From Sphagnum magellanicum (Eukaryota; Streptophyta; Sphagnopsida; Sphagnales; Sphagnaceae), in NCBI GenBank assembly GCA_021904315.1, contig CM038919.1:8246001-8310000 (forward strand): a stretch of DNA of 64,000 nt, given 5' to 3'. Shown here in pieces: positions 1-13,584 of this stretch. How positions within the stretch are numbered: the first letter of the stretch is position 1; each line of letters starts with the position of its first letter. The notes below the pieces were generated by a model that saw only the letters and a list, made by a program, of their open reading frames with translations, made no database searches and was not told where the DNA came from. A program made the translations under genes and the position numbers.

Positions 1-957
1 CCTTGTTTTCACCCAATAGAACCCCAAAAGAGCAAGAAGGTTATTTATAAAATGAAAAAAATCTTGTAACAACTTGGAGGAATCAAAAAATTTCAAACAA
101 CAAAGGAAACGTTTTAATGTTTTATAGTCTAAGGTTTGAAACCTACATTTTTGCCTCTTATGTGCACCCCTACCAAGTTTTCAGACTCTTTGGATATGGA
201 CTTTAGCTCATCATTCGGGTCAAACTTTGATGATTACAAGGTATAGGGCTTGTCCCCATTTGAAAGTGCAAAATCCTTCATGACACCTTGCTTGACCTTG
301 TGTCATAACCTACATCATAAAGTTTTTTCATACTTTCAAATCCAAACCCCCTTTGAACCCAACCATCTACTTTTTTGAGATTTTGTGAAACTTCTTTGTA
401 GCAAATGCTTGTCACACATTTGTCACCAAACTCGTGCATTAAGTGGAAAGATTTCAACCTAAAAATTTCAAACATGTCCCACAAACCATGAAAAAACTAC
501 AAATATTACAAGCAATGTTGCTAGTTAATAAATTAACATTGAACCTGAGGACGAGAGGTTCAATGTTAAGCAATTCAAAGAAAGTGTTGTTTCATACCAT
601 GTTATTAGTTCTAATTCTATCATAGTCACATTCATATATTGGACCTTTGTTTGCCTCCATCATCCATGTCATGAGTTCACATAAAAGTTTCAAAAACTTG
701 GAAAATTCCATGGTACCATAAACCCTTCTTTTGATTTCACATCCATGAAATGAATGATGAGGGGATGAAAAACAAAAAATACAAGTTTTTTATTTAATTA
801 GGTCAAATGTGATTCGTGTCTTTTTTTTTTACCCATTTATGACTTGTGATCCTTTTTTTTTGGACTGCTTCAAAATTTGGAGTCCTTGATTTTGGACTTC
901 ACAAATGTGCATAAGTATGTTTTGACCTTTAGAGCTCACAGATAGGGTCAATTAGGG
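1..957. other. AT-rich intergenic DNA, no gene seen
   Basis: Only short open frames without recognisable domains. Nothing supports a gene here. Confidence 0.5.
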
Positions 958-1560
958 TCAATTTGATGTATGTGTTCACAAATATGCATAATGGTGGTAT
1001 GTATTGGTCTTGGGAACTCATAAATGCACATAATGCAAATTTTTTTCATCTTAGGGGTTCAAATATACACATTGGGGGTCTATTTTGGTCTTGGGAGCTC
1101 ACAAATGTGTATAATGGGGGTGTGTCCTTGGAAGCTTACAAATTTGAATAATAGGGGTTGGTTTTGGCCTTGGAGGTTTGAACATGCATAATTGAAGGTC
1201 TATTTTGATCTTGGGGGTTAAAATAAACGTGATGTAGGTCTATTTTGCTTTCAGAACCTCTCAAATGTGAATAATAGGGGTTTGCTTTGGTCTTAGGGCC
1301 CCAAAGATGCATAGTGGATGTCTATTTTGACCTTGGGGCTCAAATATGCATAATGTGGCCCATTTGTTTTAATCTTGGGGGTTCTACTATGCATAATGTG
1401 GGTTGTTTTTGGTCTTGGAAGCTCACAATTGTGAATAATGGGGGTCCAATTTGGTCTCAGGGCCTCAAAGATGCACAATGGGGGGTCTAGTTTGGTCTTG
1501 GTGTTCAAATATGTATAATTGGGGGTTTGTTTTGGTCTTGTAACCCAGTAAATCATAAGA
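958..1560. repeat. Degenerate ~42-bp tandem repeat
   Basis: About 13 copies of a unit close to GGGGTCTATTTTGGTCTTGG then GGCTCAAATATGCATAAT, with spacing 38-47 bp. Because 42 is a multiple of three, the array leaves open frames on both strands (FWSWELTNVYNGG and so on) that are not genes. Confidence 0.85.
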
Positions 1561-1564
1561 AAAA

Positions 1565-4267
1565 ATCTTGTCTTCTTCAACCCCCACACATTGTGATTAC
1601 TTTTTAATTTGATTACATTTCAGTCACATTTGGCCATCTTAAGTTTACAAGTGGCTTGTTGCACTAGTTAATGGTCAATATTATTTATATATAGTTTTGA
1701 CATTCATTAAATTGTTCATTTATGAGTATAATTTGAACCTTTTTTTTTAAAAAATAATTTCAAATTGTTGACATGAAAATTGAAGTAGCCTTTAACTTTA
1801 TTTACATAATGCATTGTAATGGGTTCATGGTTTTTTGACATTTCTTCAACTGTCAAAATAGTACATGAATTGAACCATTCACTTTTAATATGTTAAAATT
1901 AATACTCACATGTTGCATCTTGCATTTGCTATGACATATTGAATTGTAACTTGATGTTTTGCAATTATACTTGAATGGTTTAATGATTTTTTTCACATTT
2001 ATTATATTATTAACATTTGTAAATGAGTTGAAATCATTCATTTTGAATGCATTAAATCTATTATTCACAAGTTGCATTTTGCACTTATCACAATTCATGA
2101 AGATGGATGTATAAAAATTTGGCAACTCTCACATTTATAATTGAATGGGTTAGTGATTAAATCAAAACATTCATGCATGCAAATTTCAGAATGCATGTAA
2201 ACCTCTAAATTACAAATTTTTAATATATTAAATTTTTGTACATTCATGTAAATTAAAATATGTGTTTTTCATCTAGTTTTTTTTAGGCATCATAAACAAG
2301 TTTTGTATTACGAATGTTCATGATGCCACACCAAAAACCCCAAGAATAATTCCCAATATTTTTCCTTTTAGTGTATGAGAAACAAATCCATGTTAAATTA
2401 TTTATATTAAATTATTAAAAATTTTGTCATTATATACATACTTTTAAAAATCAAATATATGAATGAATTAAAATGGTGATCATAATAGTGACTTCAACAA
2501 TGTTTTATAATTTGTTTATGTTTTCAATTTTGTGGTGTTGATTAAATCATCCACAAGAAGATTTAGCCACATTTTGGTTATAGACCATGTACATGGAAAT
2601 ATAAAATTGGTATTTAATCCTTTTATGGCTATAGGTCCTACAACCCATTGTAAAATTATATATATATATATTGGGTTTTAAAAATTAAAAATCCTTTGTT
2701 GATGTTGATGGCTCTTTTTTATGTTCACAAAATGGTGGACATTCACAACAAAAAACACTTAGTTGCAACATTAATATTTATTTTAAAAATTTCAAAATTG
2801 TTGGATAAGGTTTATAATAATCTCAAATATTATTCAAAACTTTTTAAATAAATTTAATGTTGGAACTATTTATTGGTTTAAGGTTAGAATTATTAGAATA
2901 TTTTTTATTTTTTTATTCATCAGTAAATGATTAATGTTGCTAAACAAATATGGTCTTGAGAATTAAATGGCTATATTGACTACTTAATTAATGTTTCTTC
3001 TTGTATGGCCAATTTTTACCAATTTAAGGGGCCAACAACATCAACAAAGCTTTTATTTTCTTAAATCAAATTTTATCAAATTAAAAAGGTACACATATCA
3101 TCATTTTTTTACAATAGGTTATCATTAATAACCATAATATTGAAGGATTTAAACAAGTTTCCAATTGCATAACTTGTCTATAGCCAAATGTGACCTTAAA
3201 TCATTTTATGGTTGATTTCATTTGAGCAACATTGCAAAAATGAGAAAATATATATATACTTAATTATATTGGGGAAAGTAAAAACTTGCAATTCCTCAAA
3301 AAATGAACATATATTTTACATAATGAAAATAACATTGTTAAAGACCTAATGAAGGGTATTTTTAATTCACATTGAATTGGAATTGAATCACATTTACACA
3401 AATTGTAAGTCAATTTAAACAAAAAGAGATCTTTTGATTTTTTATTTATTCATAACATGTTATTTGATTTAAAAAAAAAACTCTTTAAATTGATTATTTA
3501 TAAATCATAATTGTTTTTTTGAATACAATATTGAATATTAACCTTCAAGATCATTTTTTTCATTTCTAGCATTTGATTAAATTTTGAAAAAGAAAACATA
3601 TGTCAAAGTTAGAATGTCCTAAATATTTTCATGCTGAAATTTATCAATTTTCTTCTTTTATGTTATTAAAGTCTTGAAGTGATTTGATGGTTAAGACCTT
3701 GGTGCATTTCCATGAATTGTTGGGTTGAAACCTTGATGGATGCTTGCATTAATGTATATAACGTGCATTACACATTGATATATCGTGTACAAATGTAGTA
3801 TACAAATATGTACATATCATGATGATGAATGGTGTCAAAACGTTTTGCTTACAAAGCTTTAAAATATATATTGTGCATGACATGTTGTGAAGAATTAATA
3901 CAATTCAAGACTAACCTTTTAAAAAAAGTTAAAAAATTGGTGTATGATTATGTGGCACTTTAATTCATGTCATATTAACTTGAGACTTCATAATATCCAT
4001 GTTAAAGAAATTAAATAAAAAATTACTTAATGCAACATGTCATTATCCAAAATGCTTTACTACTACAATTCATGGTTTTTTTACTATAAAATCCAATAAA
4101 AAAAGGACCCCATTTGGACAGGCATAAAAATGACCATCTTATCAATTTGGACATGTGTAATGTGACTGGGTAGTTTTTTAGACTAACAAAATGTTGGGCT
4201 TTTTGACTAGTGGATAATGGATCATTTGATTAATCAAATTTTTTCCTTTCTTTGGATATTACCAAAA
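1565..4267. other. AT-rich intergenic DNA, no gene seen
   Basis: Strongly AT-biased with poly-A/T runs and TATATA tracts. There are scattered CATTTGCAT/CATTCATG-like phrases, but no gene and no clear repeat boundaries. Confidence 0.5.
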
Positions 4268-4460
4268 ATAATATTTTTGTGTAAGTAGGTAGATGGTAGC
4301 CTAGCCTAACCTAACCTCCTTAGGCTAGGTAAAAAATCTAATGGGTATGTAGGTCATGGGAGGTAAGTAGGTAGGTTTGTAGGATGGTAGGTAGGTAAGT
4401 AATTTGGTTTATAGGTAGGCATAGGCTATTGCCTAACCTAGTTGTAACTATCTTTGCCTA
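4268..4460. repeat. TAGG/CCTA-rich degenerate tract
   Basis: Runs of GTAGGTAGG on one strand turn into CCTAACCTAACC and back (AGCCTAGCCTAACCTAACC near 4300, TTGCCTAACCTAG near 4430). Similar tracts lie at 8035-8090, 8880-9025 and 25740-26150. The unit is four to five bases and is not the plant telomere repeat TTTAGGG. Confidence 0.7.
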
Positions 4461-4924
4461 TTGAGTAGCATAGGATGTCCCATTTGACTAGAACACCATT
4501 GTCAATCTTGATTAAGGATGTCAATTTGCTTTGTCCAACTTGAATAAATGTCCCAATTGACTAAAACACGTTGAGCATTTTGACCAAAGTGGTCATTTTT
4601 TTGTCCAACTTGATTAGATGTTCAATTTGACAAATATCAAATAGGTCATTTTAACCAAGTTCATTAATCAAAAAATACACATGTCATCAAGCATCAGGCC
4701 TTTAATCAAAATATGCATGTCCACTAATTAAAAAGGACTTGTTAGTCAACTTGGACCTTTTGAAAAACCATGAATTGTAGAAGCGATGACTAAAACAAAT
4801 TTCATTAAAAATGTTTTAATCAACTAATCCTTTTTGACCGAAACCATGTAAGTTATATATTAGTTGATTTTTGTCCTATTTCAATGAAAACTTAAAAATT
4901 TTGGATAGTTGTAAGACCCATGAT

Positions 4925-5110
4925 TCCTTGTGAATGTGAATAATGGGGGTCTCTTTTAATCTTGGGGGTTTTGAAAATTGAAAAAGGGGTGTCTATTCTA
5001 GCTTTGGGGGATCAAATATGCATAATTGGGGGTTTATATTTTTCTTGGGGCTCCCACATGCATATTGATGATGTGTTTTGATCTAGGAGGTTCACAAATG
5101 GGTGCAAGTA
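4925..5110. repeat. Dispersed block of the ~42-bp repeat
   Basis: Four to five copies of the same GGGGGTCT-TTTT-TCTTGGGG-CATAAT unit as at 958-1560, beginning at TGTGAATAATGGGGGTCTC. Confidence 0.75.
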
Positions 5111-5854
5111 TGTTCAAAGGAACCAACATGATAATTATTTTATAAAAGGATTGTGAATCTTTTATTTTTTCATATGAAGGAAATTTTTAATGAAATCTTT
5201 TGCAACTTGTTATTAAAAATAGAAATAGTTGCCTTGATATATCACATTTTTTGTTAATCATGGTTGAATAAATATGAAAATTTCAAAATGTGCATTTGTT
5301 TTTGCATTTTTTGTTTTCTTTTGAAAATTTGTCATAATTTTGAATCATACCAAAATATGTTAACTATTTTAGGTTTTAAATTCTCATATGATAAATTAAA
5401 TTCTTTGATATATGTCATGTACATTACACCCCATTTACATATGGTAAAAAAGTCTTGAAATTTTAAAATTTTGAAACATACTTCAAATTTCTAAAAAGTT
5501 CAAATTTGATAACTTTTAATTGTGAATGTTTTTGGAGCATGGGTTGTAGGATACAAACATTTAAATTTTTTTACCGTAAAATAGTCCTAAATACCATAAT
5601 CCTTTTCAAAATTAACTACTTTTGACACAATTGTTGTTCAAGTTCAAGAGTGATTTTTTATTATTAAAACCAAAACCCAAAATTAAGTTTAATAATTTTT
5701 TTAATTTGAGTTCTTCAATGCTCATATTAGTCATTTAACACAACTTGGAATGATTAACATAATTCTAAAATGTCAAAACAAAAACATATGTAAAAAAATT
5801 CATAGTTTTCATTTTTTTTTCAAGATGATTGTTAGCCCCTTTTAACATATATAC

Positions 5855-6040
5855 ACCCGAATGTGAATTACAGGGGTCTGTGTCGATTTTAGAAGCTCAC
5901 ACATGTGAATAATGGGTTTTGTTTTGGTCTTGGGGCATGAAGATGCATAATGGGGGTCTGTTTGATCTTGGGAATTCAAATATGCAAAATGCGGGTTTAT
6001 TTTATTCCAAGGAGATCAAAAATACACAATGTAAGTTGGT
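5855..6040. repeat. Dispersed block of the ~42-bp repeat
   Basis: Four copies, including TAATGGGTTTTGTTTTGGTC and GCATAATGGGGGTCTGTTTG. The short open frame here is a product of the repeat. Confidence 0.75.
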
Positions 6041-6819
6041 TATGAGGGTTGGAGGGTGGATGTACAATTGGGTTGACCAACTAAAAACATCACACAAAAT
6101 TTTATTAGATCCATCAAACTTTTAAAAAATATAACACTTTAAAAAGTGTTTTCATTAAATTGTTTTTTTGAATACATTACCCATGTCCTATAAAATTTGA
6201 GATTATAATGAAACAATTATTTCGAATTTTGATGTTCCTTATCATTGTACTTAGAAAAAGTTTCAGGAATGTCATGGTGGCCACCTTTCTTAAACTTTTT
6301 GATTAGAAACACTTTTGAAACAAGCAAAGGTTTTTATTTTTATTTATATAATTTTCATAAGTACTTTAGATGGTATTTTACTTGATTTTTTAATTTGGTA
6401 ATTAATTGAGTAGATTTGATTTAATTATCAATTTTCAAAATTTAAAAGCGTGATTCCTGAAGGGGCCATGACAATTAGGAATACAAATTTGTATTATTTC
6501 CCATTTATTTTATTCTAATAAAAACTTATGGCCATATACTTTGGAATGCAATGGATAAACATGAGAATAAAATATTTTGTAATTGTGAAAAGATTTAAGG
6601 GAAAGGGCCCATGAATACTATTTGGCCAATTTTGGTTCCTTAACATTCCTTGAGGTGGTTCCTAATGGTACGACCCAATTGTACTTTCACCTTGGAAGTC
6701 TTTTAGCTTATGAAAAATCCAAAATGTGTATGCTCCAATTTCAATGAAATATATTGGAAATTCTCATTGAACTTAATGTATTTATCTTTTTGAACTTTAT
6801 TTCTCAATGAATTTAATTG

Positions 6820-6980
6820 AGTTCACACATGCATTATGGATGTTTGTTTTGATCTTGGAAGGTCACAATATGCATAGTAGGGGCTTGTTTTGGTCTCAGG
6901 GGCTCAAGTATTCATAATTGGGGGTTTATTTTGATGTTGGGAGCTCACAAATATACATATTAGGGGTCTATTTTGGTCTT
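6820..6980. repeat. Dispersed block of the ~42-bp repeat
   Basis: Four copies with TTTTGATCTTGG, TTTTGGTCTCAGGGGCTC and GGGGTCTATTTTGGTCTT. Confidence 0.75.
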
Positions 6981-7609
6981 AAGGTGAAAGCATGGTAAAA
7001 TATATAATTCAATTACCTCGGCAATCTACTTGTCAAGCTAACAAGAAGTAGGACTAATATAAAACCCATCATAAAATTATTATACATTTAATATTTTTAC
7101 TTAAATGATGAAAAAAAGATATTTCTTCACTATTATGAATTAATTTTAAAAAATTACGTTGTAAAAGTAGGTTTCAAGTAGACTTTTCTAAATGTAAGTA
7201 ACTTTTGAAGCCTACTTTTTGCAGTGTGACATTTGTTTCAAGTATGTGTCAAGTATATTCTACCAAAGAGAAAGTAAAATTTATTTATTTTCCTTCCTTT
7301 GAATATATAATGATCTTTTTGTTATAACTTCACACAAATCTATTTCATTAAATTTTTTAATGAAAAAGTACTCTTGAACATCATATTGGTTAGTCAAATT
7401 CAAAAGTACTTGTTCCCTATTTTTATTATTCCAAAGTTTTTCAAATTTTGTATTCAACTTAATACAAACCCAATGGAAAACACCATGGTTTCAAAATGAA
7501 ATTTAAGTAAAAATTGAATCTACTTTCTTGTGTTTTCATGAAAAACTATCTCTTTTTAAACTTTGATATTTTTTCATCAACTTTTTTTTGTATAAAATAC
7601 CATGATTTC

Positions 7610-7790
7610 ACCCTTTAGGGGTTTAAACATGCAAATTGGGGGTATGTTTTGATCTAGGGAACACACAAATGCACAATGTTAGTTTATTTGGTATTAGGAG
7701 TTCACAAATCTATTATGTGAAGGTTTGCTGAGATCTTGGTGGTTCAAATATGCATAATGTTGGCCTTATTTTGATCTTGGGAATTTGATT
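7610..7790. repeat. Dispersed block of the ~42-bp repeat
   Basis: Four degenerate copies (GGGGGTATGTTTTGATCTAG, TTCAAATATGCATAATGTTG). With the other blocks it makes this family a recurrent component of the first 8 kb. Confidence 0.7.
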
Positions 7791-9019
7791 GCCTTATTCA
7801 CCTTAATTAATGAACATGTCCATTTTGATTAAAACCTTGTGACTTGAATGACTTGTGAATTTTTTGACATATGAATTAAAATTATAATGACATATTTGAT
7901 TATTTACCAAATTGAACATTTAATCAAGTTGAACAACAAAAAATAAAATGCTTGATAAAAATGACCAATGATGTTTTTAGTCAAATTAAATATTTTATGC
8001 AAGTTAATAAGCCAAGTTAACTATTACCTAGGTGAAGTAGACCTAAGTAGGTTGCCAAGGCCAATCTACCTACCTCCTACATAGGCTAAGTAAAATGTTT
8101 TGGTATAAAAATATGGTTTGCCAAAAACTTGAAATTTTCAAAAAATCATCTTTCTACCCATTATTTTTTACTAATTCTATCATGATAAATTGCCAATTCT
8201 TTGATGTTTTTGAAATAACTAGAACTAATGATTCTTTGATTTTAATTTTTTTCCTCAAAAAATTGGAACAAAAAGTTTTCTAGTTTTGAAATTATAAAAA
8301 CCCAAAATTGTTGGTTTTTTTAAAAAAAAAAGTAATCACACAACATCAGAAAAAACCTTACCGAGTGCAAATTCTTTAAGGTGTACAAAAATCTTGTTAC
8401 AACATCACCATTTTATTTTATTTTTACCATGTAAAGACACATTTATGGATGATTATGATGGAATCTAGAATTGTAATAATCTATAATCTTTCTAAAATTT
8501 TTGACAACTTTTGATTCATTATTTTTATGGGGATCAAAATATAGGCTATAAAAGGACTACGGTAAAGATTAGGCCCTTTTCATCTTATGTGGTACACCTT
8601 AAAGGATTTTCACCCTACCTTGTTTATTATTGGGAACTTTGGGCGAGAGGTTGGTGAATCATGCCAAGTAATTCTTTGCACTATTAGAAAACTTGGTATT
8701 TTTTTACTAGCAAATTTAATAAAAAAAAATACCAATTTAAATAGGCATTAGAAAAACCACTCAATCATTTTGGACAAGTTGATTTTGACATGTTCGTTAT
8801 GGCTAGGGTGGTTTTTTTAACTAGCAGAGTATGGACCATTTGATTAGTTGAATTTTTGCCCATAAAAAATAAATTGTGGTAAGTAGGTAGGTAGGTTGTA
8901 AAAAGGCAAGCAAGTAGGTAAATGGTAGTCTAGCCTAGCCTAACCTAGCCTACCTTATCCTACTTCACAAGTCTAACTTAATTTAACTTAGTATATCTTA
9001 CTTAGCCTACCCTACTTAC

Positions 9020-9118
9020 CTTAGCCCCTTAAGCATGTACATAAGTTATAATGTTAGGAATTGAACCCTTGACCTTCCCAATGATAAACCAAGTCCTTAA
9101 CCAATGGACCACACCATC
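9020..9118 (-). mobile_element. tRNA-derived SINE candidate, head region
   Basis: The minus strand reads TGGTCCATTGG (A-box-like) at about 9105 and GGGTTCAATTCC (B box) at about 9060, with ordinary tRNA spacing. There is no acceptor-stem pairing, so it is not a functional tRNA gene. The 3' side runs into the TAGG-rich tract. A related copy with the same order is at 25885-25960. Confidence 0.5.
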
Positions 9119-9179
9119 AAAAGGTTTTCAATCTTTGTCAATTTTGTTATTTCACATGTTTATTTCAACACTTCACTAC

Positions 9180-9580
9180 AAAACTATGAGGTATGAAGGT
9201 AAGTAGGTTATAGAAATAGGTGGGTGGCTAGGTAGGTGGATGGTGGGTGAAAAGGTAAGTAGGTGGGTCGGTAAGTAAATAGGCAAGTGGGTGGGTAAAA
9301 AATATGTATGTAGGTAGGTGGGTGGGTATGTAGTACATATATGTAAGTAGGTGTGTGGGTAGGTAGGTAGGTAATTAATATATAGGTAGGTTATAGGTGG
9401 GTGGATAGGTAAGTAAGTAATACATCTAGGTAGGTGGGTCATGGGTGGATGGGTAGGTAGGTAGTTAATATGTAAGTAGGTTATAAGTGGGTGGATAGGT
9501 AGGTAGGTGGTGCATTTAGGTAGGTGGGTGGGTGGGTGGGTGGGTGGGTTGGTAGGTAGGTATGTATGTAGGTATGGAAT
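9180..9580. repeat. (GTAG/GGTG)n minisatellite with ~90-bp higher-order unit
   Basis: A 4-bp register of TAGG, GTGG and TAAG units. A longer unit of about 90 bp is repeated: GTAATTAATATATAGGTAGG at 9371 and GTAGTTAATATGTAAGTAGG at 9461, each followed by TTATA-GTGGGTGGATAGGTA. The reverse strand gives an open frame of Pro/Thr/Leu/Tyr repeats (LPTHPPTHLP) that is an artefact of the repeat. Confidence 0.88.
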
Positions 9581-9854
9581 AAGCATAAGATGTCCCACTT
9601 GACTAAAAAACATTAGTCATTTTGATTAATGATGTTGATTTCTTATGTTCAATTTGACTAAAACTCATTAACCGTTTTGACTAGGGTTGTGTAACTTGAC
9701 TAAATGCATTGATAAAAAAAATCATTCTAGTCAAGTTGATTGGTCAAAAAATACATACTTCAAGCCTCTAATCAAAATGAACATGTCCATTAATAAAAAA
9801 ACGACCAATTACTCAACTTGAACCATTTGAAAAACCATGTTTTGTAATAGTGTA

Positions 9855-10775
9855 ATGTGATGAAAAATCTTAGGATGATAACCTAATTGGATGATGTCAT
9901 AACATCAATCGCCAAAAGCCAAAAGCTAATGTGACAAGCTTTTGGCAGTTGATGGTGATGGGGAGTGGGAATGTTTTTTGTTTTTGTGGTTGTTGGTATG
10001 GTTGTAGGTTATGAACATGTTGGAGTTTTTAAGATTGGTGATGTTTGATCTTTTTATGGCTTTTGTTGTGGGTGAACATTGTGTGGTGTGTTGTTATTGT
10101 ATGGATTTTCTTGGTTGGATGTCAATCAAGAGCTAGAAGAGTTTGAGCTTAAGTACTAAGGACTTTGGTAGAATAGGTAGCTAAGTATTTTGGTTTTCTT
10201 TTTTGATCTTGTGGTCAATTTGTTGCAATCTTGTGATGTTCAGTAGCATGGAAGGATGACTGCCTGAAGGTGAAGACTATAGTTTTTTAGAAGAGGTTAT
10301 GCAATTTTTGTTGTGTTGTGTACCTCTTAAAGAAACATAGTTTAGAACCATGATTCAAGGGGTTTGTGATCGGGGGAATGATGAAGTTCATTAGGGATTT
10401 CGAGAACGATCGTATTTGGCAAAACATGTTTGATGAATGGGATGTTGTTTAGTGAGATTTGGATTTTTGAAGGGTGAAGGAAGAGAGTACTAAAATTGTT
10501 CGGTGCCCTATGTTTCTGCTTTTTGTGGGTTTTATTAAGGATTCCATGAGGGAAATAATGGGCTGCATAAATGTAAAGCTTCCTGTAGTAAGAAGGATTT
10601 CTTCATGTTGAGTTTTGCATCCTTGAGTTTTTAATTTCATATCATCACTGGGAGTTGTTCATTATGTGCTCATTTCTGGGTTAAATATTGTTTCCATTAG
10701 TGCATACAGATCATAGTGTGGGTGTCTAGGATGTACTTTGTTTTGTTAAGTAGATTAGTTGATGCACAAGAGAGT
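9855..10775 (+). repeat. ~0.9-kb dispersed repeat, copy 1
   Basis: Starts TGTGATGAAAAATCTTAGG and continues with GATGATAACCTAATTGGATG, GATCTTTTTATGGCTT, GGATGTCAATCAAGAGC, AAGTACTAAGGACTT and GAGGTTATGCAA. The inverted copy at 29675-30566 matches the same blocks in the same order. No protein domain was recognised. A TG start would suit an LTR, but no matching CA end or paired LTR was found; a non-autonomous retroelement is possible. Confidence 0.8.
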
Positions 10776-12569
10776 GAGATCGGAGTGATCTAATCCCCTA
10801 AGATCTGTAATCAATGATTTATGCATAGTTAGTGTGTTTTTGCTTGAAAGGCTGAAAATCAAAGAATGTGGAGATTATGTGAAATCTGTATTTTATGATG
10901 TGCAACATTGATTTGAATGTAACTTTTGTATGACCCTGTCTGTTACACTAGTTCCATCCCATATGTTCTCTTAACTAAATGGCATCCACTCTTTGCAAGC
11001 AACAAGCAGTATTAAATTTTAGTCAGTAAGGTTTCCCATATATGAGAATGCTAAAAACCTAGCTGGGTAACTTAATTTTTGCCTCACCCAAACAGCCCAG
11101 GCCAATATATCGTCCCCAGATGCAATTCATCTCGCTTGTTAAGTTACCCATTTACCCAAGACAACAATTCACAAAAGTGGCCCCATGAAAGCTTCGCACA
11201 CGAATATCCATAGTAAAAGTATTGACTTTGTCAATACAGCCTGGGAGGTCCACACAAGATTGGGAAAGGAACACAGAATCTTGGCGCCCCAGGCGACTAA
11301 TGTCTGTCCATATTTTGGTCCCTTGGAGAGACCCTTAGATGGTCATAAATCATAAAGATCGACTTGAACAAAAAATTTAACAGGTCAGACAGGAAAGCAG
11401 AAAATTTTTAGAACCCTAAATATATTTTGGTGACTTGCTGGATGTATTGTCTAAATATGGCTATGACATTCTAAATAAATATTTCCTTGAAATCTGGGGA
11501 CTTTGCTGCAATTTTTCCACAATAATCCTTCAAAAGAGTCACACTGGATTTGGATTTTTGTTGTGGCAGTGTGAAAATTTGCCAAAGAGAAAATCATTTC
11601 TGACCACTACCATGTTCCATATGTCATTGTGTTTTGGGAAGTTATTTGAATCTCAGTCCCCTTTGGCTCTGACATGGTTCTTCCGATAATTCATCTAAAA
11701 GGCCTTGACAAGAGGGCTGTAGGTACAGGCACCTTAATCATTGTGATCATTTCACAAGCTAGTAGACAGGCACTTTTTTAGGAAGTGGCATTGTACCTTA
11801 TTTTCACCATCAGGTTGCAACATAAATTGGGATGCAGAATACAACCAAAAAAAAAAACTTGTCAGTTATCAATTTCACTACCGAAAGTAATACCCCCCCC
11901 TATCAATTTACTTAGTTAATTTGTGGGTAGTAACTGTTGATTTTCCATAAGGGTCAGTTATCATAGCCAGTTGAGAGTTGTCGATTATCCACAATTTATA
12001 TGGTTTTTAGTTTTTTTACATTTTTCTGTATTTTATGATAATATTTAACGTTTTAGGATTGACCATCTACCTTCATGAATAAATTGGGTCATTCAAGTAA
12101 ATTATTAAAATTTGAAAAGTTAATACAATAAAGGTAAGTTATTAATCAATTATAAAAAATTCAATAACTGATTGGTAGGTTATCAATAATCGGGTTGATA
12201 ATTGGTTGGTTAATTGGGGTCAAAACTCAATAACTGACCAAAACTGGTACAAATGAGTGTTGTCCAATTTTTGATTAGTCATCTTCACGAAAAACAATTA
12301 CATAAAAATTATGTAAAACCAATCAAACATTCCAATGATTTGATTAAATGTAAGGCCAAGTCTATACTTTTAAAAAATAAAGATGTACTTAGAGAACTTA
12401 AACCTTTTAAAATAGAGTAGCACCCCCCATTCAGGTTCCAATTCAATTATGAAAAAGAAGCCAAATGCCTGTTGGCTATTCCAACAAAACTCAAAAGCTC
12501 CCATTCAGAGACCTTGGAACCTAGCCTATTTAACCTAAACTTGCCTAAATCTCCCAACTTGCCAACGTT
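10776..12569. other. Intergenic DNA, no recognised gene
   Basis: Less AT-rich than its surroundings. An 84-codon open frame at 11435-11689 (GYDILNKYFLEIWGL) has no recognised domain. TAACTGA/GATTATCA-type phrases around 11930-12240 hint at a degraded inverted repeat. Confidence 0.4.
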
Positions 12570-13045
12570 GGTACAAACTAGTGTTGTCCAATTTTTGATT
12601 TTACAATTTATATTTCTACAATTGTTAGTTCTAGTTAGTAAGAACCGCATTGGAACCTGGTCTAATTTTTGGAACTGAAACAAGAACCCTAACCTAATCT
12701 CATTTTCTTAAAGTATTGGATCCAGAACTGGGTTCCCAGTTCCCAGTTCTATTTAGGCGTGGAACAAAAACTGAACTTTTTTTAAAGAAATATTTTTGAA
12801 AATAAAGTGGCTACACCAGGGATTAACCAGCGGTTCTGGTCTAGGTCAGTAATAACCGGACAGAAACCAGGGTCTGATTTTCAAAACCAAAAACAGAACC
12901 GGAACCCCACTTTTTGGGGAGGAAATGGATCCAAACATTTGTGTGAACCCGAACTGAGACGGTTCCAATTTATTTTGTAGAGCCGGAACTGGAGCTTCTT
13001 CATAAAAGTAAAGAACCGCCCAAATTTGGTAAAAGCCTCTCTGCC
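12570..13045 (+). repeat. GAACTGG-rich dispersed repeat, copy 1 (3' side of XTH)
   Basis: Starts near ACTAGTGTTGTCC and carries AGTAAGAACCGCATTGGAACC, TTTTTGGAACTGAAAC, GATTAACCAGCGGTTCTGG and TTTTGTAGAGCCGGAACTGG. Copy 2 at 19838-20235 has the same order. Part of its beginning (TGTTGTCCAATTTTTGATT) also occurs at 12258-12276. No coding capacity was recognised. Confidence 0.75.
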
Positions 13046-13584
13046 ACTGGCTATACAAATCATTTGTTGGCAGACTGCAGAGGTGTTCACAGTTTACAGC
13101 TTTTGCAACACCTCAACATGTGCACTTTGCATTAATGAACCTCTCCCAGGCCTGCTCGCCAACATGATGAGTATGGAAGCTGTTACCAGTTTTCCTGAGC
13201 GCCAGTGTTTTTGAGCTTTATTAATCTGACAATTATTTGGACGATTTTTTGTTTACTCTCAGCGCCTGAGAGAGTGCTGACCCTAAAATTGCAGGACATC
13301 CAGAAACCCTAGAACCCAAAACTGAACGCTGTTTGGAAGGAAACTTGTAAAACTTGAGTGTTGGTCATTCAAGCGTTAAAAGGAACCAAGTAAATTTAGG
13401 AAGCAATTTTCAAACTCCTATAGTTTGGATCAGCTTGAGTGGACCTTTGGAAATGACCAATTCAGAATTGACTAGTACTTGCTGTGATTCTTGATGATGA
13501 TATGTGGACCTGAAAACCAGTATCAATTAAACAGCAACGTTGTGGAAGAGAGATTATCTTTGAAACATTGAAACAGATTTCTAT

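Noticed and set aside
963-1589. Open frames rich in Trp/Asn/Gly on both strands
   Set aside because: They arise from a ~42-bp tandem repeat whose period is divisible by three.
4268-4460. Interstitial telomere repeat
   Set aside because: The unit is TAGG/CCTAA-like and irregular, not TTTAGGG.
9058-9118. Functional tRNA gene on the minus strand
   Set aside because: A- and B-box-like motifs are present, but no acceptor or anticodon stem pairing is visible.
9176-9613. 145-codon Pro/Thr-rich open frame on the minus strand
   Set aside because: It is generated by the 4-bp TAGG/GTGG repeat register, and both strands and all frames show the same pattern.
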